64,000 nt of DNA from Citrus sinensis (GCF_022201045.2 NC_068557.1:4836001-4900000); one strand, 5' to 3'. Positions 44,233 to 58,964 are shown, counted from the first letter of the stretch. Notes: generated by a model from the sequence alone, not told the origin. Made by a program: numbers and translations.

Positions 44233-45344
44233 TTAAGATGATTGCTGCAATAACATTATATCTGCAGCTGTCAGATTTCCCGACTGATCTGCATCAAGGG
44301 TTCGGAACCTTTCCATCAAGACCGAAATATCTTCCTCATTGATCTTCCCCATTTCCTTAAGCTTATATATTACAAATTCTGCTACACTGTGATGAAGCAA
44401 ACCATCAAGATACATCAGAAATTATGAAAATTTTACTCAAGTCTAAATTATGCAAATTACATGTACCTGACTAATTTGTCATGATCAAGATCTGCAGCCT
44501 CAAGATCCGAGAATGTCAATTGTCGCGTAAGAACCCATTTAACGAAAGAATTTTGCCTACTTTGGGTGTATAGTTCAGTAAGGTAAAGAAAGAACTGAGC
44601 TAAGCAAATTGTACCACTCAATATCCAAAAGACAGCGAAAAAACGACCCCCTCTAGTTGAGAAACTCATGTCCCCATAACCCAGAGTAGTGATAGTGGAA
44701 CAAACACAATACAAGGCATCAACAAACTTCAAATCTTCAACAACAGATAAGAAGACAATTCCCGCAATTATAAGCACCAAAAGGATGAATGTTGCAGTAA
44801 CCAATTTGTATTTGACTTTGTGGGTTTCAACATCCTTAAGAACCTCAGCTGCTGAACCAGAACCAGCACTTGCATTTTCGTAATTGTACATTGCCTTGAC
44901 CAGAAGAAGCTGCTGCTTTTCAACAAGGTAATCTGCAGCCTTACCAAGAATAAGCCCAACAAGAGCCATGCCAGAGAAAACATAGACACAGGCAAGCAAC
45001 TTTGCCAATGTGCTATGGGGTACAAGGTCCCCATATCCCACGGTAGTCATTGTCACTATACAAAAGTAAATTGAATCAAGAACCCCGTTTGTTTTCTCAC
45101 CCTTAATTTGATGCCTGATTAAGAAGAAACAAAGTGCGCCTACGCCCAGATAGCCAACTAACAACAAAAGCACTTGCCTGAACCTGATTTCTTCTTGAGA
45201 CATCAATGCCGATTCAAGGGGCAAAAGAGATTTTTTGTCATTTTGCTCCATGGGTTCATTTAAATTCGGATAATCAACTGGCTTCGATGAAAGCAGAGGC
45301 TGTCCTGATCCTGTTGCATCATCATTATTTTTGTGAGCCGCCAT
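44233..45344 (-). CDS. TPK1: Two-pore K+ channel, TPK1-like
   Basis: Two exons on the minus strand, 44467-45344 and 44233-44386, give 343 residues. I chose the ATG at 45344. Four membrane spans surround two pore loops, TVGYGD (101-106) and TLGYGD (220-225), both with the K+ selectivity motif. The C-terminal tail has two EF-hands: a canonical-looking loop at 285-296 (DLDHDKLVSVAE), and 324-335 (DADQSGNLTAAD), which ends in D rather than the usual E. The family forms dimeric, calcium-activated K+ channels of the vacuolar membrane. The N-terminal RSxSxP 14-3-3 site of Arabidopsis TPK1 is not visible here. The single intron splits the first EF-hand, as in relatives. TPK1 rather than TPK3/5 is a best guess. 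Confidence 0.92.
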
Positions 45345-46357
45345 GAGATCAAGAGAGGCTGCAAAAGAATTCAATTCAATTTCTCACTAAAAAGATTCAA
45401 AACAATAAAATAAGGAGCTTCAATGCAAATGAAACCAGAACGTATAAACCTCTACCCGGGGTAAGAATCTGAATTTTGATTGGTTCCTGTAAGTGGAGTA
45501 CTAAAAGATGATGCAAAGGAAGTCTAGAAATTGAAGATGTAAAAAGTTAACAAAGGAATTGAAGCTGGAAAGGTGGTGCGGAATGATCATAATACCCGTC
45601 AACTTAGGATGTGGATTTTAACGTTCCAAATTCTTCCCCAAGTTTCCCCTCTCGTTGTTATTAGATGTTGTTTATGCATGGGAAAGACAACTATGCAGCA
45701 GAAAATCTCGTAGATGAGATCAAACCCAACACCTAAGCATGCTATTATTTAAGATAGTTGCATGCATACATTATATACACTTGCTATATATTGTGTAAAT
45801 TAAATATATAATATTTATGTGTGTGGGCATATATATAGAGAGAATCCGCACTTCGTACGTGAGAATGAATCTAAAACCTTCTAACTATAAAAAATTTCGA
45901 AAACTCTGGAGAGTATGGCGCAATCAATTTGGATGGGAACATTTTGCTAGAGTTTGATCAAAGTGAAATTATAGAAAAATCCAAGATAAAAAGTCAATAA
46001 ATCAGAAACATATATGATTGATGGGAATTCAGGAGTGCAATCAGGTTTTCTTTACAATTGTCTCTTTCATAAGAATTCAATCCGAATTTTCCAAATCAAA
46101 CCTTTATGGATTCACAAGATTACCCCCCCTTCCCCCCCCCCCCCCCCCCAAAAAAAAATGAATGAATAAATTTGGGCCTCAGGCAGCCCAATACGCTGTA
46201 CGATCGAAACTTTAATCTCTTCGTAAGGAGAGTAGAGGTTTTACGAAGAGATTAGAGGGTGCATGCCAATAGCTCAATTGTTTTCTTTTTGGTCTTTGAC
46301 AAAAGTACAATATAATTTTCTTGGCACTCATTTAAGTAAGGCCCTTGTTTTCAACTC
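45345..46357. other. Intergenic, TPK promoter side
   Basis: 45345-45600 is probably TPK 5' UTR and promoter (minus). Further out is AT-rich DNA and a C-rich run near 46123-46149, interrupted by TT and followed by A9. The last nine bases (46349-46357, TTTCAACTC) are the left target duplicate of the foldback element. Confidence 0.4.
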
Positions 46358-47096
46358 GGGAAAAGGACAAACACACCCTCAACGTTTAGATAAAGGGACA
46401 AAAACTTCCCTAATGTTTCAAAAAAGACATTTACACCATAATTTATTATAATTTTACCATTATACTCTTCTAGCATATAAAAAAATTATTAGATTATCCA
46501 GTTTGTCTATATATTGTTAATACAATTATAAATATACCTTCATTGCCTCATTCCTCTATTTAAATTTTTATCAATAACCAATTTTAAAGAAAGACATCTA
46601 CACATTTAAAAAAAATTGTAAATAAATTAGAATTTATAAAAAATTGGTTATGAATACCATAATAAATAACATAGAAAATTGGTTATAAATGTACAAGTTT
46701 AAATGATTGACATATGGAGAATTGTTAAATATACAAGTTTAAAGTTTAAATAAAATTGGTTATTAATAACCAATTTTATTTTTTAAATTATAATTTATTT
46801 ACAATTTTTTTAGGTGTATAGATGTCTTTTTAAAAAATTGGTTATTGATAAAAATTTAAATAGAGGAATTGGGTAATGAAGGTATATTTATAATTTTTTT
46901 ATAATATCCAATTTTTCTATTTATAATTTTATTAACAATATATAGACAAATTGGATAATCTACTAATTTTTTTTTATATGCTAGAAGGGTATAATGGTAA
47001 AATTAAAATAAATTGGGGTGTAAATGTCTTTTTTAAAACATTAAGGGGGTTTTTGTCCCTTTACCTAAACGTTGGGGGTGTGTTTGTCCTTTTCCC
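46358..47096. mobile_element. Foldback Mutator-like MITE
   Basis: 739 bp that is almost entirely one large inverted repeat, with arms of roughly 350 bp. It begins GGGAAAAGGACAAACACACC and ends with the reverse complement. The internal segments also mirror, for example the stretch reading CTTCTAGCATAT on the left and ATATGCTAGAAG on the right. A perfect 9-bp target duplication TTTCAACTC lies at 46349-46357 and 47097-47105. Long inverted ends and a 9-bp duplication are diagnostic of Mutator-like elements. There is no transposase, so it is non-autonomous. RNA across it would form a long hairpin. Confidence 0.9.
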
Positions 47097-47105
47097 TTTC
47101 AACTC

Positions 47106-47518
47106 AATAAATTTTACCAACAGAAATATTGGTTGACACCCGCACAAGATGATCAAATTTAAGAGCGAGCAATAATATCTAAAATCCTTGATATTCAATA
47201 AAATCATAAATAAAGACAGTTTGAAATTTTGTTCGTACGGACCACCGCATTCACATATGTTCAAATCCATTTATGGAATCAGTGTTTGAATGTAACTTGT
47301 GATGGCAGCAGGAAGCCAGGAACTTATTCGCTTCAAATTTTAAGGAATATTACAATAAATTGCTGGTTCTATTTGGATTTTTAACACGACAACAGTGTAA
47401 AAGATTGTAAATTATGACTTAGATGTAAGGAATAAATTTTTCTAAAACTAAGGAAGCCATGTGTTATCACACCTAGGAAGTAGAAACAAAAATAACTTGG
47501 AGCTTTTTAATTAAAGGA
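47106..47518. other. Intergenic spacer between two transposable elements
   Basis: AT-rich DNA between the foldback element and the solo LTR. The 69-codon minus frame has no recognisable domain. No gene is called. Confidence 0.35.
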
Positions 47519-47523
47519 TCTCC

Positions 47524-49074
47524 TGTTGGGGAAAAATCAGGTTTTTAAAATTTTTATAAAACCTTTTAAGGACCGCTCTCATATAATATATAGGAATATG
47601 TAATTCAGAAATCGTACCTTGAAAATCTGAGTTGGCTTTTTCCGCTGAAGTGATTTAGGCTCCTAGATCACGATCCGCCACCACCACTCCTGTTAGATCA
47701 CGATCCGTCACCACCACGCTTGTTAGATCACGAACTGTCTCCAATGATCTTCCAGGTTATGACTCAGGTTCGATCTGCACTTGACGTGTGGGCGCCTTTA
47801 TCACTACCAAAGCAACTAGCACGAGAAAATTTTTCTCTCAACAATGGAGAGAAAAATCTTTTTCTCTGATCTGTATAAAAAGTGGCTTCTCTACTTTTCT
47901 TTAGGGAAAAATAAGCCTTATATATCTCCCTTTAGTGAAAACCCTAGGCTCCAAATAATGCCCTAAATAAAACTCACGTTTATTTACTTTTTCAATAGGG
48001 GACCCACCTTGTAAAATAACATAAGGCCCCTTATACAAAAGCTAATTAAATGGAGCCTCCCACTAAATAATATATTTAGGCTTTTGACCCAAATCGCTAG
48101 TTATCTTACTTATTAGTCCAGTAGTGGTGCAGTCAATTAAATGAGCTAACCCAGGGATCATTTGGGAACATACAATAGTGGCTACAATAATTAGGCCTGT
48201 AATTAAACTAGCTCAATTATTTAATTCCAAATCTACTCCACTAAAAGATTGGAACTGACTTCCATAATTGTATGCTCGAATAATAATTCGTCCCAAGCCA
48301 CATTGATTTCTTTACTGCACAATCCTTTGTACCACATCGTTAATTAAATTGATATCTCAACTGTCCAATCAATTTAATAACATCTTATTCCTTGATCCTT
48401 ACTGGTTTTCTCTAATGATCATTTTCAACATACTAAATATGTTGACACACTCTGGCCAGAGAATTCTATGATCAAGTGCCGAAAACCCATCAAGAGATAT
48501 GTTGTACAAATTCTATATTGTTAATCCATAACTCCAATACTCATAATTGCTCCCACCAAGATACCGGGTAATCTTGACCACAAGAATGTGTTGTGCCCAT
48601 TGGTAACTCAAATGGAATAACAATTACAATCATGAAATCATAATTAACTCAAGATTAAGATTACAGTAAAATCAACGCCTATGAGATTTAATAAGTCTGA
48701 CAGTTATTACAAAGTTAATTAAATCTCATATGTGATCATGTTCAATGTAGTCGTACTACATTAATAAATTCATACATGATTAAGAAAAATCATTCAATGA
48801 ATTTATTACAGTCTATACCTAAATAAAGTGCCCAACTTTATTTATCAACTGCGAACTAAATTTATTTAATCATAAGATAACTTGTATTTATGTCTTCTGT
48901 GAATCCACATGGTGATCACATAAATACATATAATATGATTAAATGGACTTTAATACAAATATTAATGCAATTAAGATATTTGAATAAAATACCTCATTTA
49001 TTTTATTAATCAGAAAAATTATTTATTACAATTAAATAAACACATATGCTTTTAAAGAGCATATTTTCCCAACA
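47524..49074 (-). mobile_element. Solo LTR of a retrotransposon, 1551 bp
   Basis: It begins TGTTGGGGAAAA and ends TTTTCCCAACA, the TG...CA ends of an LTR, and is flanked by a perfect 5-bp target duplication TCTCC (47519-47523 and 49075-49079). There is no second LTR, primer site or gene beside it, so it is a recombination product (solo LTR). The minus orientation is inferred from a TATATAAGG box near 47920 on that strand. Three near-repeats of TTAGATCACGA(T/A)C(C/T)G occur at 47670-47730. Parent family is not identified. Confidence 0.85.
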
Positions 49075-49079
49075 TCTCC

Positions 49080-50343
49080 CCCCCCCGGGGGTCCTTTATG
49101 TAAGAAACTTAAACTTATGGTTATTTTGATTTTTAGTCTTTGTGTATAAGTTGAATAATAAAATTTATCAAACTCGTACATTATGTTTTTGTAACTCACA
49201 ATAATTTCATAAACATAATTTATCAAACACTCGACTACATTTTTAATTATGGTAAATTTCTGTTTATCCTTTCACAAACTAACATACTTTAATAAAGACT
49301 TAATTCAACTGTTAGAATTCCTAACATAAATTAAAAATCAAATATTAGAATACTTAACATTACTCTTAATTTCGAGAAAAAATCACATCGTGCAACTTGA
49401 TTTTTTTTTTTGTTGACAATTAATTGGAAAATGACTCCTAAAAGTAGACCTAACGTGCATGCACATTACACGGCATAGATATAGCTATCTCATTAGGATT
49501 CTCTCTTTTGGATGATACTGAACTCTAACAACTATGGTTGGATTTTATTGCACTCAAGTCAATGAGGGATTGGATTTTTCATCCGGTTTCCACAATACAA
49601 TAGGCACGTAAATTTCGGAAATGTTCGGTATGCACTTTTATTACCACCATATACCATGTGAAATGTGACAACATATATATATAATTAAAACCAATTGTAA
49701 CGAAACCACTTTGGTTGTCCTTTTTCTACTATGTTATCTTGTGCTGATCAAATAACAACGACATTTAGATTCTATACATTTGATTTTGATGAATAAAGTA
49801 AATTCCTGACATTTGATGGATAAACTAATAGTAATATCGGGAAATTGAACAAAACACGCCTCTTGTTTGCTAAAATTAATCATTTCTCTTTCATCTTTGA
49901 TGGATAAACTAAGTATATTGAATTCCATTAACATTTTTGTCTTTTTTTTTTTTTTGGAGAGGATCACTGGATTTCACCCTATTTTCCCCTGATAAAATAA
50001 ATTATGCCTAATTAAATCTTACATGTAATCCATTAAAATGGATTCTACTTAAAACAAAGCTTGTGTGATGTAATTAGAGACTAAATTTGGCCCTCCACGT
50101 TCTCAAAAAAAATATATATTGGCCCTCCACAACACATTTGTAGCCGCCAACATGTTAGCAGTTAGCATTTTAATTTCAGGAGAGTTTTGGCGGGTTTTAA
50201 AGCATGAAGAGAAAATAATTAATTTTGAAAAACATGAGGGGGTGGGTTTATCATTTGCGGTCTATTATATATACACACAGTTTTCGACAACCATAAATAG
50301 CTCTAGTTCGATGTTAATTATACCATCATTTGAAGTTCAACAA
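49080..50343. other. Intergenic, peroxidase upstream region
   Basis: Just past the solo LTR is a C/G run reading CCCCCCCGGGGG. The rest is AT-rich with no recognised gene. The last ~100 bp is peroxidase promoter and leader. Confidence 0.4.
50266..50273 (+). promoter_or_regulatory. TATA box of the peroxidase gene
   Basis: TATATATA lies about 70 bp before the peroxidase ATG at 50344, a normal plant spacing, with a CA-rich stretch after it that could contain the start site. Confidence 0.5.
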
Positions 50344-52237
<1,894 letters not shown>

Positions 52238-52899
52238 CTAGCTGCAGATTACAGCTTGGAGATATGAATCAATAAACACACATATGCTTGGTCGTTTACG
52301 TACATTGCAACATGTTTGGTATAAAACTAAATTTATATTTCAATTAGTATCTGTACCTTATTTATATATATTAAGTTCATAATTAAGTTCATACTATTTT
52401 TAATTAAGTTTATTATTATTTGACTACTTTTGAAATTATAAACATTAAATATGACTATATAAATTATTTCACTACCATATGTTTACAAAACTTTTCATTT
52501 TATCATATTTTCATTAACACCGTTAGTTGATTGATAAAATACAAATTTTAGTGGCATCCATTGATTAAATGATATCCGATGCCATGTGCAGAAATTACCA
52601 TTAGTGCTACAGCGGACTAATTAATTGTTTGTTCTTTCCCTGAAAATTCTTTTATAAATTCAAGTAAAAACCCATCAACAATCCAATTAAAGATAAATTG
52701 TTTTCATTGTAAATAGTTTGGTTGGATTATTTTTACCTAAAAAATGCTTTCTACACCCATTTAATGGAAAAACTATTAAAAAAATAAAAATGATTTCTTT
52801 CTTTTTCCTTAATTAAGGCTTGTGAGCATTTTACAGAAAACTTTATTTTAATAGTTTTTATTGATATATTATAATTAGAGTTCTACTGATATTTATAAT
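52238..52899. other. Intergenic after the peroxidase gene
   Basis: Likely 3' UTR for the first ~100 bp, then AT-rich DNA with no recognised element up to the start of the segmental duplication. Confidence 0.4.
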
Positions 52900-53229
52900 A
52901 AAAAATAATTTGAGACTATCTTTAATATTCTTATTATAGTGCAGCCCGAAGGTTGATCCTCACTTAATTTTAGAGGGAGATCTACCCTCACTTTAATACC
53001 GAAGGGAAATTTATTCTACACCAAATGCGGGGAGGCAAGTAAACTCCCACATAAGAGGGAAGTCAACTCATAGCCACTACTAGGACTTGAACCCATGCGC
53101 CCAAGGTTATTGGGCGTATGGGTATAGAAAACTTGACATTATAGCGAAGTCAAAAGCACCTGAGGCCAATAACGTCATTTAACCCAAAAAGCAGCCCAAA
53201 AAGTTGATGTAACGAAAACTCCTAACTAA

Positions 53230-54006
53230 GAGCATCACCAAAAAGCTCTTCAAATAAGATTTTATTACTTAGAGCATCTCCAAAAGACTCTTCAAATAAG
53301 ATTCTACTTCTTATTTGAAGAGCCATATCAATATTAAATACTCCAAAAGACACGTTAATTTAGATTCTTCAAATAAGATTTGTTTCTCACTCTTCAATAT
53401 TGCCGAGTGAGTTTCTCACTCTTCTATTAATATTTTATTATTATTTATTGAAAAGATAAGACTGTAATAATTATTATTTATGTTTCTTTTAAAAAATATA
53501 ATAATAATTCCATTTGATAGTGGGAAAGATTTGATTAAAATAATATTAATTCATTCTTATTTGATGAGTCTTTTGGAGGGGATTATATTCTTCTATACAC
53601 TTATTTGCCACATCAGTAAGCAAATTGAAATTTGAAGAGTAAAATTTAAAGACCCTTTTGGAGATGCTCTTATTTAAAGAGGCACATTAATATTTAAAGC
53701 TCCAAAAGACACTCCAATTAAAATTCTTTAAATAAGAATTGATTCTCTCTCTTCAAATTTGGAGAGTTAATTTCTTCCTATTCAATTTGTATTTTATTAC
53801 TTTTAATTGAAGAAAGAGAGAAAAGTGGTTTAATTACTATTGACTTTTCCTTTTAAAAAATAATTATTTGATTAAAATAATATTAATTTATTTATATTTG
53901 AAGAGTCTTTTGGAGAATATCATATTTTTTTACCCTTCTATTTGTCACATAGGTAAGCAAATAGTTATTTGAAGAGTAAAATTTATGGAGACTTTTGGAG
54001 ATGCTC
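53230..54006. mobile_element. Tourist-like MITE (outer), carrying a nested MITE
   Basis: It begins GAGCATCACCAAAAAGCTC and ends GGAGATGCTC, inverted ends of the common plant GAGCATCTCCAA type. Target duplication is TAA at 53227-53229 and 54007-54009. Unit B has the unoccupied site CCTAAC-TAA-GGATGG at 59295-59297. Subtracting the inner element and its 3-bp duplicate leaves about 376 bp. Three-base TAA duplication and these ends fit PIF/Harbinger-Tourist. Confidence 0.88.
53272..53669. mobile_element. Nested MITE (inner) of the same family
   Basis: 398 bp, starting GAGCATCTCCAAAAGACTC and ending TTTTGGAGATGCTC, with TTA target duplicates at 53269-53271 and 53670-53672. It interrupts the outer element about 42 bp from its left end, so the family was active at least twice here. 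Confidence 0.85.
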
Positions 54007-56500
54007 TAAGGATGGCAATGGGTAGAGTAGAGGGGGGTTTGTTAACTTCACGCATCCACTCATGGAAAAATGAATAACCAACCTTGCACCATGTCCATTG
54101 TTTGAAAAAAAAAACAAAAAAAAAAACACTCACTCATTTCAGATTTTAACGATTACCAAACCACATTTGTACCCAACAAATTTTTATACAGATTCTTAAA
54201 CTTAAAAATATACATATAATTCAAACTATAAATTTATAAATTTAACCAAAGAAATGCACATAAAATACTCAATTCTAATTTTATTTTATGTAAATGAGAA
54301 ATTAAAGTTCCCCTGAAACAAGAATACTAATGAATGAATAATTCTTGTTCATGTTTTCTCATTAACTTTGACAGAATGTATACACTTAGAAAGCTAATTA
54401 AAAAGGAAACTAAATAAAGAATCTCTAAATTATGTAAACTAATCCTACTAAATAAAGAATCTCTAAATTATGTAAACTAATCCTACAATATCTCCCTAAT
54501 ATATGCTTTCCTGTTATGACTAAATCAAATAATAAATGAAAAAATACACCAAAAATATTTACAATTAATTGACTAAATCTCCAACATTCCCAAATCAAGA
54601 TTTTCAGACTTTGAATAGAATTAGAGCGAAAGATGATGAAGAAAAGATTCAAAAATTGCAACCTTGAAAGATTTCTATACTGACTTGGTTATATAATCTA
54701 GACTTCCTCACATCAAAGTGGGTGTTGGACAAAAATTGGATACAATATATATCATTTATTATGTTTAGTTACTCAGTTGATGAGAGCAGAGGCAGCGAGT
54801 TAGGTTTAGGAAATTACGATTAGATTGATGTAGGATAGTTGTATATTACAAGTAGGGTATTTTTCGAAGGCTACTTGAATTATAGGTGTCCGTTTTTGGC
54901 ATATAATTTACTGTTTCGAACCTTGCGATGAGACAAATCTAACCTAGAACAACTTTTGCAGTTTTGCCTTGAGGTCGAGCTGAAAATTATACTTATTTCT
55001 TGGTCGTTTTTGAGTTTTAAGATTGTTTCCTATTTTTCCTGATTCTTCTAAGATTTTTATTTTTTTTTCTAGAACTTGGATTTGGGTACCGTTTGTTTTC
55101 CTTTTCTTATTTTGATTAGCAGAATTTTATTATCATATTATATTTTTGGATTTGCCTATTTTGGTAAATTCGTGATATTTAAGTTTATTATAAAAGAGAC
55201 TCAAAATCCTAATTTTATTTATTCAGACTTCCAATAAAACTTATTGTTATTCAGAAACCTAATTTCTTCTAATAACAAACATAATAACGTTTCAGTTTCG
55301 TCATAGATCTAGCATTTTCCATTTTTAACTTATATTTTTTTTAAATTTAATAATTTAAAAAATAATAAATAATAATGCAAGTTAGCAAATGCCTATCGAT
55401 TTTCCCTCCTAATCAAACTCGTTCACTACTCGCATTTATTACCAAAACCACCCATTACTCGTAAAATTACTTACAATGGATGGATTTAAGTGGGCATATA
55501 AATGCGGATTTGTAGGTGTGTGGGTAATATTGTCATCCCTGCTTGTAACGAGGTTAGGTGGATGGGGAAGAAGGAAGAGAGAAAAAAATTGAGAACAAAT
55601 TCTTTCTTTAATTACGGCTTGTACAGTAATCACATATGAACATGATCACTTACGTTTGGAGTCAGTCAAATGTACAACACAAAAGCAGCTAAAATAATTG
55701 ACTTGACGAAAAATTCTAATAGCGTCAACGAAATAAGGATGAGCAGTTGTCCAAAGATAGTTGGCAGGCGATATGATTTTGATTTGATTTCAACAGGAAA
55801 TATTAATTTTAGTAATTTTAGATCAGGAGACAAAATTACAAGATTTCGAACTAAATATCAGTGTTGAAAGGATTGGGAGCTGAATTTTTGCTCCGAATCC
55901 GTTGAAAGGCAATTGATCGAAGACAAACTACGAAAGAGACAAATCCTAGAAATTATTTCATGAATATAATTTATATCGTTACCTTTTTTAGGATATTATC
56001 ATATAGATAATGCAAGGATCGTCAATTAACGAGGCTTTCTTTGGCGTGACGCTTGGGTTAGAGAAAAAAATTTGTGGACTGAGACTTTTCATCCCCTCTC
56101 ATCATTTATTCAATCCAGTACGCGAAAAATTCATAACTAGAAAATTCAATAAATTGATAGTTTATGCCAAATAATAGATTTTTTTTTAATAAAAAAACGT
56201 ATTTTCCCTTGCTCCTAATGTAATTACGTACACATAAAATTTGTGACTTAAAACGTGAAACTAACTTAAAATTTGAAACACAAAAGTACTAACATGTAAA
56301 ACTTAACATGTTAGTAACTTTAACTCATCACAGCAAATTATTAATCATTTAAAGTAGAATGGAGGACTCATGAAATATTTAAGTGCAGCAGCTTTTGAAC
56401 TACAACTATGTAACTACAATACTAAATAAGATATTAAGTGATTGTGTGTGGTTTAATTTTTAAACATGTCTGTTTAGAGGATGCTCACTTTCTCATCTCT

Positions 56501-57774
56501 TGTTGTGAAAAATTTTAATATACTCGTAAGTACACGAATCTAAAAATATAATAGTAGTAATGAGGTCGAACTCATAGGGATTGCTATAAATTGAAATGTA
56601 TAATTTAAATTTAAAATTAATATTAATCCTAACCTAGTTGAGGAAATTGAGTTTTCAAGAGAAATTAAACTAATTAAACTAAGAAACAATTAAAACAAAG
56701 GAGAATTCAATAAGACAAAAATTACCAAGCTTTTCAGAATCCATCAATATTCAACTAGTAATTATCTAATTATTAATTAATCCTCAATTTTAGAGTGACA
56801 ACTCGAAATCAATCTATATCATCTTATGGATATAACAATTAAGCCCAAATAAAATTAATCTTGTATAAGTTCTTTTTCTTCTTAACAGTATGATATATAA
56901 GCATCCCATGTAAACATATTGAACAACAAAATATCAAAGTTTTCTTAAGCACTCTATGTAAATAATTTAATGAAAAACACAGAATCAGATATAATCATAT
57001 ATAAACTTTATAGATCCAAGCACTGATTTAGTCAAATATTAATTTTAACAATCAATAATGCATGACAGAATTAGTTAAAAGATTTAATAACATCCAACTA
57101 ATCATGTAAAACAAAAATCATTAACATTAAAAAATATATATAAGGAATTAATTAAATAAAAAGATAATTATTTCATTGAATAGGATTTCATCCTTAACCT
57201 CAGTATAAGACAATTAGCTAGAATACTTGAATTGAGAACAACAAAATTAATAAAACCAGCCATGCAAATTATTGAAGTGCTGCAGCCGTTATTTTCTTCC
57301 CTGCCTCGCGGCTGCCCTTTTTTTTCTCTGGCGGCTTCTCTTTTTATAATCCTAGTTGACAGAATTCTTCTCTAACTTAAATTATAATTGTAGTAAGCCA
57401 ACCAGCTGCCTCTATAGTTAAATCTTTGAAGATTTTTATTCCAATTGTTATATGAAGCAAAACGGGAAAGCCACCAAATTGAGTTAAAGTAAATTTCTAT
57501 ATTTATCTTCACGTGATGACGATAATCTTCTTTATCTTCATGTGTATGGATGGATTAATTAACTAGCTTCAGTTTCCTCGGCTTCACTTTCATGTGCATG
57601 TACGTCTAATTACTTCCAAATTCAATTAATCTTTAATGCTCCCAAATTAAATTTCTTCTGCCTTTTTTATCCATAATCTCTAATTAATTCCTTGTTCAAT
57701 AAAATAATTTAATTAATTAAAAATAACTAATAATAATATAATTAAGGGTAAAATATGTATATATTATATGCTCA
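56501..57774. mobile_element. Unclassified 1274-bp insertion with 8-bp target duplication
   Basis: Present in unit A and absent from unit B. TCATCTCT flanks it on both sides (56493-56500 and 57775-57782) and occurs once at 62049-62056 in B, followed by the same CCTCAATC. It starts TGTTGTGAAAAATTTT. I see no matching inverted end at the right and no coding capacity. An 8-bp duplication fits hAT-type transposons, but the ends do not confirm this. Most of it is AT-rich, with a GC-richer patch at 57280-57340. Confidence 0.75.
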
Positions 57775-58774
57775 TCATCTCTCCTCAATCTTTATATGTG
57801 TACATACAGCAATGTCATTGTCAAATGTCAACACACATGCTAGAATTATCAGTCACCACGCGTCTTATAGAAAGTGAGATTATTGACATTCAATAGACGT
57901 GATCTTAATTATCAATTTATTTATAAAAAAAAATATTTTAGTCGATAAACCCATTTTGTTTTCCTGATCAATGAAATCAAATTAGTTGACGTGTAAAAGA
58001 TCTTTGTGAATGTTAAAAAATTGAGTCGATATATAGTTGTTTCTGGCCATCAAAGACGTTATCTAATAGAGCTTTTTTGTAATGAAGCTTCGAGGTCTTC
58101 AGTTCTGTCGTTTGGCTCATTATTATTTTTGAAGTTTTGGTGCCACTGCCACTCAATTTTTGGGCACAGGTTGGAGATACTATTTTTCTCTTATAATTGG
58201 GTAAAATATATACAATCTCTACCATAAAATATATAAAGTAGATTTATTTCAAATATTAGTAGGATAGAACTAGTTAGAAGCATGAGTTGTATTATAATAG
58301 AACTAGTAATAAATTCATGATTTAAAATATCAATAAAACTTTTGATTTTAAATATTTTTTGTGCTCCTCTTAATACTTGTGTTATAGAGTTATCTTATTT
58401 CTTTTTAAAGATTGTATCGTAAGTTTTTTACTCTATTTTTTCCTTAAATAATTGTGTGCTTGTTTTGAAAAAATATCTACAAGAAAATTAATATTCGGCA
58501 GGATAAGAAAATATTTGAAAAAAACATAATAGAAAAATTATTTCAAATGAGTTTATCACAAGTAGTAATAAAGATGCTACCTTGAGTAAAAGGTTAGTAA
58601 TTGAACAAAAAAGAAAAATGATGGAACAATTTGCCCAACCCATATGATCAGTTGAACCGCCCCTGTATGCCTCACTGCCACTGGATGAAAAGTTGGCATT
58701 CGCATAATTTCACTTCATTTTGTATGATTAAAGTGGAGGGACTCATGGGTTTGAATAAGTCGTCTACTAAGAGC

Positions 58775-58914
58775 ATCTTCAAAATCCTCTATAAATTTTA
58801 CTTTTTAAATACATATTTGCTTACCTATGTGGCAAATAGAATGTTGAAAAAATATGATATTCTCTAAAAAAACTCTTCAAATAGAAATAAGTTAATACTA
58901 TATTAATCAAATAA
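58775..58914. other. Junction between duplication units, MITE relic
   Basis: It starts TCTACTAAGAGCATCTTCAAAATCC and later reads AAAACTCTTCAAATAG, which resembles a decayed member of the GAGCATC MITE family that is also seen at 53230-54006. Confidence 0.45.
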
Positions 58915-58964
58915 TACGATAAAAAATCATCCGAGACTCTTCTTAATATTCTTATTATGGCATA

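Larger units (their letters stand above)
52900..58774 (+). repeat. Segmental tandem duplication, unit A
   Basis: Collinear with unit B: TTAATATTCTTATTAT and the CCTCACTTAAT / GATCTACCCTCACTTTAATA block (52930-53000) match 58950-59020; GGATGGCAAT (54010) matches 59298; GGCGTGACGCTTGGGTTAG (56042) matches 61663; and ACGCGTCTTATAGAAAGTGAG (57858) matches 63127. Homology runs through 58774, which corresponds to the window's last base. A carries the nested MITEs (53230-54006) and a 1274-bp insertion (56501-57774) that B lacks. No gene is supported inside. Confidence 0.88.

Noticed and set aside
45345..45374. Upstream extension of the TPK frame
   Set aside because: The extension starts at TTG, not ATG; the first ATG in frame is at 45344.
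58006..58227. Frames at 58006-58227 and their copies at 63149-63465
   Set aside because: They are duplicated with unit A/B, but the frame is not kept between copies and no domain is seen.
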